64,000 nt of DNA from Rhizobium sp. RM (lineage in GTDB: Bacteria; Pseudomonadota; Alphaproteobacteria; Rhizobiales; Rhizobiaceae), in contig NZ_JACAWV010000006.1 of the NCBI RefSeq assembly GCF_013390595.1, forward strand, positions 110,095 through 174,094, given 5' to 3'. Under the pieces are notes generated by a model. That model was given only the letters and a program-made list of their open reading frames with translations. It had not been told where the DNA came from and ran no database searches. This document shows, one piece after another, positions 53,166 to 61,519 of this stretch (its first letter is position 1; the number at the start of each line of letters is the position of its first letter). A program made the position numbers and the translations under genes.

Positions 53166-54413
53166 ATGGAAACATTATCAAGACGCGCAGTTCTTGCCAT
53201 CGGCGCCATCGGCAGCACCGCGCTTGCCGCCAGCACCGCGAAGGCAGCATCGTTTGGCAATCCGGACCAACCGGCCGAAGGTGCCATCAACGCCAATGCC
53301 GCAAGCCTGACCGATCCGGGACCGAAGAACCCTGCTATCAACAGCGAATTTCCATCGTTCCAGGATCCACCCGCGACCGATGTCGGCGATATGCAGCTCT
53401 TCTGGGGATCATTCAACAACGCAGCAAAACGCATTCAGAATGGCGGCTGGGCACGTCAGGTAACGAAATCGGATTTTGCGATTTCCGACGCGGTTTCCGG
53501 CGTCAACATGCGTCTGGGACCAGGTGGGATCAGGGAGATGCATTGGCACCGTGCCGCCGAATGGGCGATCATGACCAACGGGCAGTGCCGCATCACTGTG
53601 CTCGATACGCAGGGTCGCGCCTATGTGCAGGATGTCGAGGCCGGTGACCTCTGGTATTTTCCGGCCGGCTTCCCGCATTCGCTGCAGGGGATCGGGCCCG
53701 AAGGGTGTGAATTCGTCATCGTCTTCGATGAAGGCGACCAATCCGAATACGGCACGTTGCTGCTGACCGACTGGCTCGCCCATACCGCTCCCGACCTGCT
53801 GGCCAAGAATTTCGGTGTTCCGCAGGATGCCTTTCGCAATATTCCACTTCAGGATCTCTGGATTTTTCAGGGTAAGGAGCCCGGTCCTCTATCGATAGAT
53901 CAGGAAGCCGTTGCCGGCGCCGGCCTGCCGCCTTTTCCTTTCACCTACAAGCTGGCGGCATCCAAACCTCTCAAGGAAAATGCAGCCGGCGTCATTCAAC
54001 TTGCCGACAGCAGCGCCTTCACAGTTTCCAAGACGATTGCCGCTGCCATCGAGACCATCAAACCTGGCGCTGTCAGGGAAATGCATTGGCATCCCAATGC
54101 GGATGAGTGGCAATACTGGATCAAGGGTGAGGGACGGATGACGGTATTCGACGCAGGTCCGCGCAGCCAGACTGCCGACTTTCGCGCCGGCGATATTGGA
54201 TACGTCAAGCGAAGCCAGGGCCACATCATCGAAAACACCGGAAAGACCGATCTCCAGTTCGTCGCAGTCTTCAAGACCGCTGAATATCAGGAGGTCAGCC
54301 TCTCCTCGTGGTTGACCCATACCCCGCCGGCACTGGTAGCCCAGCACCTGAACATCAGCCTCGACGATCTGGCGAAGTTCCCGGCGAACCAGCCTGCGAT
54401 CATGCCAGGTTGA
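53166..54413 (+). CDS. oxdC: Oxalate decarboxylase-type bicupin, Tat-exported
   Basis: A 415-residue secreted bicupin. MxxLSRRAVLAIGAIGSTALAASTAKA is a Tat-type signal peptide. Each cupin has a Mn site: His126, His128, Glu132 and His171 in REMHWHRAAEW...GFPHSL, and His307, His309, Glu314 and His353 in REMHWHPNADEWQYW...GHIIEN. The family converts oxalate to formate and CO2. The active-site lid, SENS in B. subtilis OxdC, is SEYG here (193-196); the catalytic Glu is kept but the neighbours differ. Export would place the reaction outside the cytoplasm. Confidence 0.87.
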   Translation: METLSRRAVLAIGAIGSTALAASTAKAASFGNPDQPAEGAINANAASLTDPGPKNPAINSEFPSFQDPPATDVGDMQLFWGSFNNAAKRIQNGGWARQVTKSDFAISDAVSGVNMRLGPGGIREMHWHRAAEWAIMTNGQCRITVLDTQGRAYVQDVEAGDLWYFPAGFPHSLQGIGPEGCEFVIVFDEGDQSEYGTLLLTDWLAHTAPDLLAKNFGVPQDAFRNIPLQDLWIFQGKEPGPLSIDQEAVAGAGLPPFPFTYKLAASKPLKENAAGVIQLADSSAFTVSKTIAAAIETIKPGAVREMHWHPNADEWQYWIKGEGRMTVFDAGPRSQTADFRAGDIGYVKRSQGHIIENTGKTDLQFVAVFKTAEYQEVSLSSWLTHTPPALVAQHLNISLDDLAKFPANQPAIMPG

Positions 54414-54431
54414 ATGGTCCTTGATATTCCC

Positions 54432-54466
54432 ACCGGCGTTTCGGCATGGCCGATCCGCCGGTTTTC
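54432..54466 (+). terminator. Terminator after oxalate decarboxylase
   Basis: ACCGGCG/CGCCGGT pairs in a 7-bp stem over a 17-base loop followed by TTTCCC, 18 bp after the gene. Confidence 0.6.
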
Positions 54467-54507
54467 CCATTCGAGACACGCTTGCAACTGAGCGAAGGTA
54501 AGACACC

Positions 54508-55719
54508 ATGGACATAAGCACCTCGTCCCATCACCAACATGTCGCTGCCGGTCTCGGTCGTGGCGCCCTCTACGCCATGGCGGTCGCCAGCGGCGTCGCC
54601 GTTGCGAACATCTATTACAATCAACCCATGCTTGGCATCATCGAGACCGATCTCGGCCGAACTTCCGTGACGGGGCTGGTTCCGACCGCGACACAGCTCG
54701 GTTACGCCCTCGGCCTGTTTTTCCTTTTGCCGTTCGGCGATATCGTTCACCGGCGAAAGCTCATCATTGGCCAGTTCATCGTCCTGGCTGCTGCGCTTGC
54801 TGTCGCCGCGATCGCGCCCTCGGCATGGTTCCTCGTCGGCGCTTCGCTGCTGGTCGGTGCAAGCGCAACCGTGGCTCAGCAGATCGTACCCTTTGCAGCG
54901 AGCCTGGCGACACCGGAAAAGCGTGGCTCGACGATCGGCACCGTTATGGCCGGTGTGCTGAGCGGCATCCTTTTCAGCCGAACTCTTTCCGGTTTCGTCG
55001 GGCAGCATGCCGGATGGCGGGAAATGTTCTGGATCAGTGTCCCGCTTTCGCTGGCTGCTGCCGTTCTGATGTACTTTACCCTGCCCGATCACCGGCCGAC
55101 CTCCAGAATGCATTACCACCGTGCCATCGCTTCGCTGGCGCATCTGTGGAGCAGGCACAGGCAGTTGCGCACCGCCGCACTGATGCAGGCAGCGCTTTTC
55201 GGCTCGTTCACGGCCTTCTGGACAATCCTTGCCTTTTATCTCCAGACGCCGCGCTTCAATCTGGGCGCAGATGTCGCCGGTCTCTTCGGCATCATCGGCG
55301 CTGTCGGTATTTTTGCCGCCCCCTTGGCAGGACGTATCGCAGACCGGCGCGGTCCACATTTCGTGGTCTGGATCGGTGTGCTGCTGACCCTTCTGTCCTG
55401 GGCCATCTTCGGTCTCTGGGGCTCCCTTGCCGCACTGATAATCGGCGTTATCGTTCTCGACTTCGGTGTGCAGAGCACGCTCGTTTCGAACCAGCACATC
55501 GTTTATGCACTGGAACCTGAGGCCCGTAGCCGCTTGAACACGATCTTCATGACCTCCATGTTCCTTGGTGGCGCAGCAGGCGCGGCACTTGCCACTTTCG
55601 CGTGGGAACAGGCGGGCTGGAGTGGTGTCAGCGTTTTGGGTGCCCTGCTCGCGCTCGTTGCACTGGCTATCCGGCTTCTTGACCACCGCGCCCCGCGCCG
55701 TTCCATCGTCAAGGAATAG
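54508..55719 (+). CDS. MFS transporter (YtbD/AraJ-like DHA1 type)
   Basis: A 403-residue 12-helix transporter. The VANIYYNQPMLGIIE start and GDIVHRRKLIIGQFIV loop are typical of DHA1 exporters of small molecules. Substrate unknown. It starts 94 bp after the oxalate decarboxylase and 9 bp before the FAD monooxygenase gene, and these two form an operon. Confidence 0.86.
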   Translation: MDISTSSHHQHVAAGLGRGALYAMAVASGVAVANIYYNQPMLGIIETDLGRTSVTGLVPTATQLGYALGLFFLLPFGDIVHRRKLIIGQFIVLAAALAVAAIAPSAWFLVGASLLVGASATVAQQIVPFAASLATPEKRGSTIGTVMAGVLSGILFSRTLSGFVGQHAGWREMFWISVPLSLAAAVLMYFTLPDHRPTSRMHYHRAIASLAHLWSRHRQLRTAALMQAALFGSFTAFWTILAFYLQTPRFNLGADVAGLFGIIGAVGIFAAPLAGRIADRRGPHFVVWIGVLLTLLSWAIFGLWGSLAALIIGVIVLDFGVQSTLVSNQHIVYALEPEARSRLNTIFMTSMFLGGAAGAALATFAWEQAGWSGVSVLGALLALVALAIRLLDHRAPRRSIVKE

Positions 55720-55728
55720 GAGCGCGCC

Positions 55729-56841
55729 ATGAAACCTCTGACAATTCGTATTGCAGGCGGTTCACTTGCAGGTCTCTTCGCCGCGATCCTGCTGCAACAG
55801 GATGGACATGACGTCAAACTTTACGAGCGCTCGTCGTCCGGGCTTGGAGGCCGAGGTGCGGGCCTGGTCCCGCAGCAGGATCTGTTCGACATTCTCGGCC
55901 GCGTTGGCTGCGAAGATGTTGCCCACGTTGGCGTGATCGCGAAAGAGAGAATATATCTCGACGCAACAGGGCGTGTCGCGCAACGGCTCGACATGCCACA
56001 GATGCAGATCTCCTGGGATTACCTGTTCGAACGCGTATCATCTCGCCTTGCCCCGGATACGTATCGTCTTGGCCACCATGTCGATAGTGTTGAGGAAAAC
56101 GATGGCGGTGTTACCCTTACCTTTGCCGACGGCACGCAGGAGCGCGCCGACCTGCTGATCGGGGCCGACGGCCTAGGTTCAACAGTTCGACGAGCCCTTA
56201 ACCGCAATGCGACAAATTCCTTTGCGGGTTACGTTGCGTGGCGCGGACTGATCCCCGAAACACATTTGCCAGATGATACGGCCTTGCTGCTGGATCGCTT
56301 CACGTTCTTCATCGCCCCTGGCATCCACGTTCTCGGTTACCTCGTTCCGGGATCACAAGGCGAAACGGACAAAGGCCAGCGACGTTACAACTGGGTCTGG
56401 TATCGCCCGACATCGACGGAAGAATTGGCCCGAACCTTCACGGGCCAGGACGGTCGGCAATTCGAATTTTCGCTGCCGCGTGGCGAGCTGTCAAAAATCC
56501 GCCGGGAGCAATTGCGCAAAGACGCTTACTCACAGCTACCGCCGCAGCTGGCGCTCGCGGTGCAGGTAGAGGAAAGCCCCTCAATCCAGGGCATTTTCGA
56601 CTACGAGGCAGAACATATTGTCTCGCACCGCATCGCGTTGATAGGAGATGCCGGTTTCGTCGTTCGCCCCCACACGGCAATGGGTGTTTCCAAAGCTGCG
56701 GGCGATGCGATGGCACTGCAAGAGACCCTGCGCCAGTCGGATGATCTGCCTGAGGCTCTTTCACAATACCAGCGCATCCGTCTGCCAGTCGGCAGGGCCA
56801 TCGCCGCCTATGGGCGACGTCTCGCCGAAACAGCTTTCTGA
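55729..56841 (+). CDS. FAD-dependent aromatic-type monooxygenase
   Basis: A 370-residue class A flavin monooxygenase. The N-terminal dinucleotide fold is IRIAGGSLAGLFAAILLQQDGHDVKLYERS, the DG motif is LLIGADGLGSTVRR, and the second FAD motif is IALIGDAGFVVRPHTAMGVSKAAGDA. It would hydroxylate an aromatic or heteroaromatic compound. It shares an operon with the MFS transporter, and its 3' end is only two bases from the convergent LLM gene. Confidence 0.87.
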   Translation: MKPLTIRIAGGSLAGLFAAILLQQDGHDVKLYERSSSGLGGRGAGLVPQQDLFDILGRVGCEDVAHVGVIAKERIYLDATGRVAQRLDMPQMQISWDYLFERVSSRLAPDTYRLGHHVDSVEENDGGVTLTFADGTQERADLLIGADGLGSTVRRALNRNATNSFAGYVAWRGLIPETHLPDDTALLLDRFTFFIAPGIHVLGYLVPGSQGETDKGQRRYNWVWYRPTSTEELARTFTGQDGRQFEFSLPRGELSKIRREQLRKDAYSQLPPQLALAVQVEESPSIQGIFDYEAEHIVSHRIALIGDAGFVVRPHTAMGVSKAAGDAMALQETLRQSDDLPEALSQYQRIRLPVGRAIAAYGRRLAETAF

Positions 56842-56843
56842 AC

Positions 56844-57887
56844 TCACGTTTGAGGCTCAGCCAGCAATCTACGCACCAGCGGGATCACCTTCGTGCCGTA
56901 AAGTTCAATGCTGTTCATGAGCTTTTCGTGCTCCATGGGACCAGCCGAGTATTTCATCTGGAAGCGCGAAACACCGAGCGTGCGGACAAGCTTTACAATC
57001 TTCTTTGCGACTGTTTCGGGGGAACCCGCGTATAGCGAGCCGTGCTCGATCTCGTTTTCAAAATCCCGTTCTGTAACAGGAGGCCAGCCGCGCTCCCGTC
57101 CGAGACGGTCGCGGATCTTCTTGAAATGCGGGAAGAGATCACGGCGCGCCTGCTCATCGCTTTCGGCGATATAGCCCGGCGAATGCACACCGATTTCACC
57201 CGCCTGGCGACCCGCTTGTTCAGACGCCTTGCGGTATAGCGCCACATAGGGTGCAAACCGGCCGGGATCACCGCCGATGATGGCGAGCATCAGCCGCATA
57301 TCGTACCGCACGGCCCGCAACACGGATTCCGGGCTACCACCAACACCGATCCATGTTTTCAGATGCCCCTCTGCCATGGGCGGATAGATGTGCTGATCGA
57401 CCAGGGGCGGTCTCCAATCCCCTTGGTAATTGATCAGATTTTTAGTGGCGAGTTGGGAAAAGAGGTCGAGCTTTTCTTCAAACAGCGCCTCATATTGTGA
57501 GAGGTCATAACCGAAGAGAGGAAAGGATTCGATGAACGAGCCGCGACCGAGAATAACTTCGGCTCGGCCATTCGAGAGAGCATCAAGCGTCGAAAACCTC
57601 TGAAACACCCTGATGGGGTCGTCGGAACTGAGCACTGTCACCGCCGATCCCAATCGGATGCGTTCTGTACGAGAGGCAATGGCGGCGAGTACCACCTCTG
57701 GCGCTGAGACAGCAAAGTCCTGTCGATGGTGTTCGCCGATACCGAAAAAGTCGATGCCGTTGCGATCGGCCAAAACCGCCTCTTCGACGACATTGCGGAT
57801 GACCTGCGGTTGGGCGAGAAGCTGTCCGTCTAAAGCGGTCGTGACATCCCCAAAGGTGTCGAGGCCGAATTCAAGTGATTGGGTCAT
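56844..57887 (-). CDS. LLM-class flavin-dependent oxidoreductase
   Basis: A 347-residue luciferase-like flavoprotein of a group often annotated as SP_0267/Atu-type. EFGLDTFGDVT at the start, IDFFGIGEHHRQDFAVSAPEVVLAAIA, DALSNGRAEVILGRGSF and the C-terminal GVSRFQMKYSAGPMEHEKLM fit. Reaction and electron donor are unknown. It is convergent with the FAD monooxygenase gene; both may deal with aromatic or electrophilic compounds. ATG 57887 has no strong ribosome binding site. Confidence 0.87.
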   Translation of the reverse strand: MTQSLEFGLDTFGDVTTALDGQLLAQPQVIRNVVEEAVLADRNGIDFFGIGEHHRQDFAVSAPEVVLAAIASRTERIRLGSAVTVLSSDDPIRVFQRFSTLDALSNGRAEVILGRGSFIESFPLFGYDLSQYEALFEEKLDLFSQLATKNLINYQGDWRPPLVDQHIYPPMAEGHLKTWIGVGGSPESVLRAVRYDMRLMLAIIGGDPGRFAPYVALYRKASEQAGRQAGEIGVHSPGYIAESDEQARRDLFPHFKKIRDRLGRERGWPPVTERDFENEIEHGSLYAGSPETVAKKIVKLVRTLGVSRFQMKYSAGPMEHEKLMNSIELYGTKVIPLVRRLLAEPQT

Positions 57888-57941
57888 GGGATTTCCAGTT
57901 CATGCTTTATCTTTGTGGAGCTGAGCGCGTGGGATCAGCTT

Positions 57942-58337
57942 TCATCGGTTCTCAGAGCGCGGACGTGTATTTCGCGACCACGGCCATTGGCCTTCGATCT
58001 CGGCTTCGAGGGAAAAACTCAGAAATGTTCTGATGAGGACAATCAATCCCAGCAGGCCAACGCTTTCCCAGGTCAGTGGCGAGATGATCGTGGCAATGAT
58101 GTCGGCACCAATCAGAATCTCCAGTCCGAGCAGGATGCCGCGCCCGAGGTTTGCGCGATACCGGTCGTAAGCGTCGTGTCCAGAGGCGGATAGCAGGTCC
58201 CGCACATAAACGATCGTTGCGATACCGACACCGGCGAGGATCACGCCGACGCCGAAGAATTCGAGGCCTGATGCGAGTGGCCTCAGGATCGGTGCGATCA
58301 GGCCTGCCAAACCGCCAGCTTCACTCCCAATATCCAT
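57942..58337 (-). CDS. DUF1622 membrane protein
   Basis: A 131-residue protein with three hydrophobic helices (GLEFFGVGVILAGVGIATIVYV; LGRGILLGLEILIGADIIATII; SVGLLGLIVLIRTFLSFSLEAEIEGQWPW). The RTFLSFSLEAEIEGQWPW end is diagnostic of DUF1622. Function unknown. The start MDIGSEAGG at 58337 is chosen; longer frames overlap the YoaK-like gene. It is probably co-transcribed with that gene. Confidence 0.82.
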   Translation of the reverse strand: MDIGSEAGGLAGLIAPILRPLASGLEFFGVGVILAGVGIATIVYVRDLLSASGHDAYDRYRANLGRGILLGLEILIGADIIATIISPLTWESVGLLGLIVLIRTFLSFSLEAEIEGQWPWSRNTRPRSENR

Positions 58338-58398
58338 TGCGATAGTCCTTCTAGTTGAAGAGAAACGATTTCGGCCTCGTGGCCGCAGAAGCAGTGGC

Positions 58399-59079
58399 TT
58401 AGTTGGCGTCGGCGCCAGCCGTGCTGGCAAACAGAGCCACCAGTGCGAGAATGGCGGGCAGGCTGAAGGCTGCTGCGGGGGCATAGATGTAACCGGCAGC
58501 GCCAAAGCCACATCCAAGCGCGAAGGTAAACACTGCGGCGCTCATCTTCTTGATCCGCGCTTTGGCGGCGGCCACTTCGTCGGCTTTCGGATCAGCCAGA
58601 AGATCCGCGAGGTCGAGCATGATCTGGGTTGTCGTTCCGGTCATCAAAGTCGATGGCGGTGCTTTTGCGAGATGAGCCCGATGAAGCCCGTTCTGAATCG
58701 CCATGGCGGACACCAGCAGCATCGCGACCACGAAAGTTGCGACGGTTTCGCTTGCATTGAACGGCCCATGATAGAGAGCATATAGTGCCACCGCAGTCAG
58801 CAGCGCCAGCTTCACCAGCAACATCGGCCTGATAGGCGAGCGGCCCGCGTCCTGAAGCTTCAGGCAAACGAGACGGGATGCGAAGACCACGATGCAGAAC
58901 ATCGGAAGCGCCAGAAGCTTGGACAACGCTCCGCCGAGGCCAAGGGCTGCGGTCGCACCCAAGGTGACGAAATTTCCCGTGACATGGGCGGTAAACAGCC
59001 CCGACAGCGCCAGGAAGCCAAGTGTATCGACGTAACCTCCGTTGAAACTCAGGAGCATGGGGAGAGAAGGAAACTTCAT
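58399..59079 (-). CDS. YoaK/DUF1275 family membrane protein
   Basis: A 226-residue inner-membrane protein with about six helices. LSFNGGYVDTLGFLALSGLFTAHVTGNFVTLGA and MAIQNGLHRAHLAKAPPSTLMTGTTTQ are the DUF1275 signatures. Function unknown; members may be transporters. ATG 59079 is preferred; an earlier in-frame start at 59193 would put the 39-bp repeat inside the gene. The 59181-59219 element lies about 100 bp upstream. Confidence 0.82.
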   Translation of the reverse strand: MKFPSLPMLLSFNGGYVDTLGFLALSGLFTAHVTGNFVTLGATAALGLGGALSKLLALPMFCIVVFASRLVCLKLQDAGRSPIRPMLLVKLALLTAVALYALYHGPFNASETVATFVVAMLLVSAMAIQNGLHRAHLAKAPPSTLMTGTTTQIMLDLADLLADPKADEVAAAKARIKKMSAAVFTFALGCGFGAAGYIYAPAAAFSLPAILALVALFASTAGADAN

Positions 59080-59180
59080 GGCATTGATCTCGATCGCTGT
59101 TTCTAGTGGAGGAACGTCTGCCGCGTTAAGCGTCGGCTCGTTCGGTTCGATGGAGATATTGGCCAGAAACTGCGGATCCA

Positions 59181-59219
59181 ACAATTGCAACAATATTTTC
59201 GAGTGAGTTGCGATTTATG
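59181..59219. repeat. 39-bp conserved regulatory element, copy A
   Basis: Upstream of the YoaK-like gene; 34 of 39 positions match the element at 61385-61423. The conserved blocks are ACAATTGCA, CAATATTTTC and TTGCGATTTATG; only the 7-base centre diverges. It is AT-rich and contains TTGCA/TTGCG half-sites, as expected for a shared operator and promoter. Confidence 0.6.
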
Positions 59220-59221
59220 AA

Positions 59222-59254
59222 ACAATAAAAGAAGGAGCGGCTTTTGACCGCTCC
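59222..59254 (-). terminator. Terminator of the DoxX-MFS operon
   Basis: On the minus strand, stem GGAGCGG/CCGCTCC with loop TCAAAAG is followed by TTCTTTTATT, 9 bp after the MFS stop at 59263: a standard rho-independent terminator. Confidence 0.8.
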
Positions 59255-59262
59255 CTCGTTTC

Positions 59263-60861
59263 TCAGGCCTTGCCGGGCCGATTGATTGTCAGAAAATGCC
59301 GGACGACGGGCTTATCCGGTCCTGTGTGATAGGCAAGAACCTTGCCTTGCAGGTCGGCGTCGGCATTTGAGACACGCTTGTGTTGTCTCAGATGTTCAGC
59401 CCAGGATTCCACCATGAACCATTCCACGATCTTCTGCGGATCGGCGGAGTCCTCTGTAACGCCCCAGCCATAGGCTCCATCCCGGCGACGCTCCTGCGAC
59501 AGGACGTCAAGTGCATGCAGGAAGGCTGTACGGTGATGCTTTTCGACGTTGTATTCGATCAGGATCAGGACAGGGCCGCGATCATGAGCAACCGGTTCGG
59601 CAACGAGAGGTTCAGGCCAATGGTTGGACGGCACCATATCCGCATCGCCAGCCGGCAGTTTCAGGCGGTGCATGATGACACCAGCAACCAGCAAACCTGC
59701 AGCGCCGATAAGAAGTGCACCCGGCACCCCAACTGCTTCACCAACCGCACCCCAGCCAAGGCTGCCTGCCGTCATCGCGCCATTGAAAACAGTCAGGTAG
59801 ACGGCAAGACCACGGCCACGGACCCAGTTTGGCAGGACAGCCTGAGCCGTTCCATTAAGGGTGGTCAATGCGGTGATCCAGGCGGCACCGAGCAGAAGCA
59901 ATACGATGATGGCAACCCATTTTGGCGGCGCCATGGACAATGTTCCCATGACGACAGCGGTGACGACAGCCGCCCCCAGCAACAAACCATCAGCATCAAA
60001 ACGTTCGCGCAGTTTGGGCATGATCAGCGCGCCACCGATAGCACCGGCGCCGACAGCACCCAAAAGAAGACCGTAGAAGCTGGCGTCTCCACCCAACAAT
60101 TGACGGGCGACCAGAGGCAACAGAGCCCAGACGGCACTGGCGAAGGCGAAAAAGATGGCTGCACGCAACAGAACGACATGCAGAGGCTTGCTAGCGCGGG
60201 TGTAACGAAGGCCGGCGCGGAAAGCACCGAAGAAGTTTTCCTGCAACGCATCGTTGGCGTTCTTTGCCCTCGGCCACCAGACCAGCGCCGCGATGACGAC
60301 GATATAGCTGGCAACGTCAGCACCATAGGTGAAGGCAGCACCAAAAGCAGCAAGCAGAAGACCACCAGCCGCAGGGCCGATCGACCGGGCGATATTGATG
60401 CCCAGTGAGTTCAGCGCGACCGCACTTTTAACGTCTTCGCGTTTGACCAGTTCAGGAACAATCGCCTGCCACGTCGGCCCCATCAATGCGGCACCGATGC
60501 CGCCCAGGAAGGTCAGGCCGATCAGGGCGCTAACGGAGAGCATGCCGGAATGAGCCAGCACCATGAGGCTGACGCTAACCGAAGCCAGCAGCAACTGCAC
60601 GGCAATCAGAAACTTGCGCCGGTCGAGGATGTCAGTCAGGACACCCGCCGGAATGGCGAGCAGGAAGATTGGCAACGTCCCTGCAGCCTGAACCATGGCG
60701 ACGGCCGCAGGCGACGCGGACAGATCCGTCATCAGCCAGGAACTCGCCACATCACGCATGAAGCTGCCAGTATTACCGAGAACCGTGGCAGCCCAGAGGA
60801 CTGCGAAGACGGGTTGAGCGAGCGGAGCAAAACTGCTCATCGAAGATTTGTTGGCACTCAT
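59263..60861 (-). CDS. MFS transporter with C-terminal monooxygenase-like domain (MFS_3/EntS type)
   Basis: A 532-residue protein: a 12-helix MFS part (about 1-410, FAPLAQPVFAVLWAATVLGNTGSFMRDVASSWLM) and a C-terminal soluble domain (about 425-525, VLILIEYNVEKHHRTAFLHALDVLSQERRRDGAYGWGVTEDS) resembling antibiotic-biosynthesis-monooxygenase (ABM) folds. This arrangement is known in the MFS_3 family. Substrate unknown. It overlaps the DoxX-like gene by four bases (ATGA). Confidence 0.86.
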   Translation of the reverse strand: MSANKSSMSSFAPLAQPVFAVLWAATVLGNTGSFMRDVASSWLMTDLSASPAAVAMVQAAGTLPIFLLAIPAGVLTDILDRRKFLIAVQLLLASVSVSLMVLAHSGMLSVSALIGLTFLGGIGAALMGPTWQAIVPELVKREDVKSAVALNSLGINIARSIGPAAGGLLLAAFGAAFTYGADVASYIVVIAALVWWPRAKNANDALQENFFGAFRAGLRYTRASKPLHVVLLRAAIFFAFASAVWALLPLVARQLLGGDASFYGLLLGAVGAGAIGGALIMPKLRERFDADGLLLGAAVVTAVVMGTLSMAPPKWVAIIVLLLLGAAWITALTTLNGTAQAVLPNWVRGRGLAVYLTVFNGAMTAGSLGWGAVGEAVGVPGALLIGAAGLLVAGVIMHRLKLPAGDADMVPSNHWPEPLVAEPVAHDRGPVLILIEYNVEKHHRTAFLHALDVLSQERRRDGAYGWGVTEDSADPQKIVEWFMVESWAEHLRQHKRVSNADADLQGKVLAYHTGPDKPVVRHFLTINRPGKA

Positions 60862-61298
60862 TTGCCTGCTCCTTTTGTGAGATCGATTGCTGCGACGATG
60901 ACGAAAGCACCGGCCAATCCGAGGTGTTCAAAGAATGCGTTCGTTGCCATCATGCGATCCATGCCAGATGGCAGCTCCCAGAAGCGCAGCGCGATGAGTG
61001 TCGCAAGCAGCGTGAATCCGGATAGAGCGAGAGCGCCGAGCCAACGTAGAAAACCGGAGACCACCATGGCGGATGCGGCAAGCTCAAATCCAATGACCAG
61101 AACGGCGAACACGGGAGCTGGATGAAGTCCGAAATGGTTCATCTCGGCAATAGCGCCTGGAAAGTCAGCGATCTTGGTGAGAGGGCCCTGAATATAGGCG
61201 GCGCAAAGCGCAAGAAGTGCAACGGTTCGTGTGACGGGCGCCGCAACGACGTTGGCTAAAAGCCCGCCCCGGCGAATTGTTCGAGTTGGATCGATCAT
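60858..61298 (-). CDS. DoxX-family membrane protein
   Basis: A 146-residue four-helix membrane protein. ALLALCAAYIQGPLTKIADFPGAIAEMNHFGL and the ELAASAMVVSGFLRWLGALAL and NAFFEHLGLAGAFVIVA parts are typical of DoxX. ATG 61298 with AGGAGCAGACA upstream is chosen. It is the first gene of a unit whose upstream DNA holds the second 39-bp element. Coupled translationally to the MFS gene. Confidence 0.83.
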   Translation of the reverse strand: MIDPTRTIRRGGLLANVVAAPVTRTVALLALCAAYIQGPLTKIADFPGAIAEMNHFGLHPAPVFAVLVIGFELAASAMVVSGFLRWLGALALSGFTLLATLIALRFWELPSGMDRMMATNAFFEHLGLAGAFVIVAAIDLTKGAGK

Positions 61299-61384
61299 TG
61301 TCTGCTCCTGCATCTTTGCCGTTCGTTGCGAGCGGCTTGCGTGTTCATCTGATGGAGCGATATTGGCTTGATGCATTGCGAACT

Positions 61385-61423
61385 ACAATTGCATCAATAT
61401 TTTCTATTTAATTGCGATTTATG
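61385..61423. repeat. 39-bp conserved regulatory element, copy B
   Basis: Upstream (87 bp) of the DoxX gene start; nearly identical to the element at 59181-59219. An ATTGCAT/ATGCAAT inverted pair (61388-61394, 61421-61427) is visible in this copy, so it may be a dimeric operator. Confidence 0.6.
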
Positions 61424-61462
61424 CAATAATGATAATTTGGGCGACTCTAACGCTGAATGCGA

Positions 61463-61490
61463 TAAACGGGCATCGACGAAATCGATGCCC
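61463..61490 (-). terminator. Terminator of the amidohydrolase gene
   Basis: GGGCATCGA/TCGATGCCC with a 5-base loop, followed on the minus strand by GTTTATC; 30 bp after the amidohydrolase stop. Confidence 0.65.
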
Positions 61491-61519
61491 ATTGAACCGT
61501 TAGCCAGTCATTACAGGGC

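Noticed and set aside
54400..55686. 428-codon open frame on the minus strand
   Set aside because: Shadow of the MFS transporter at 54508-55719.
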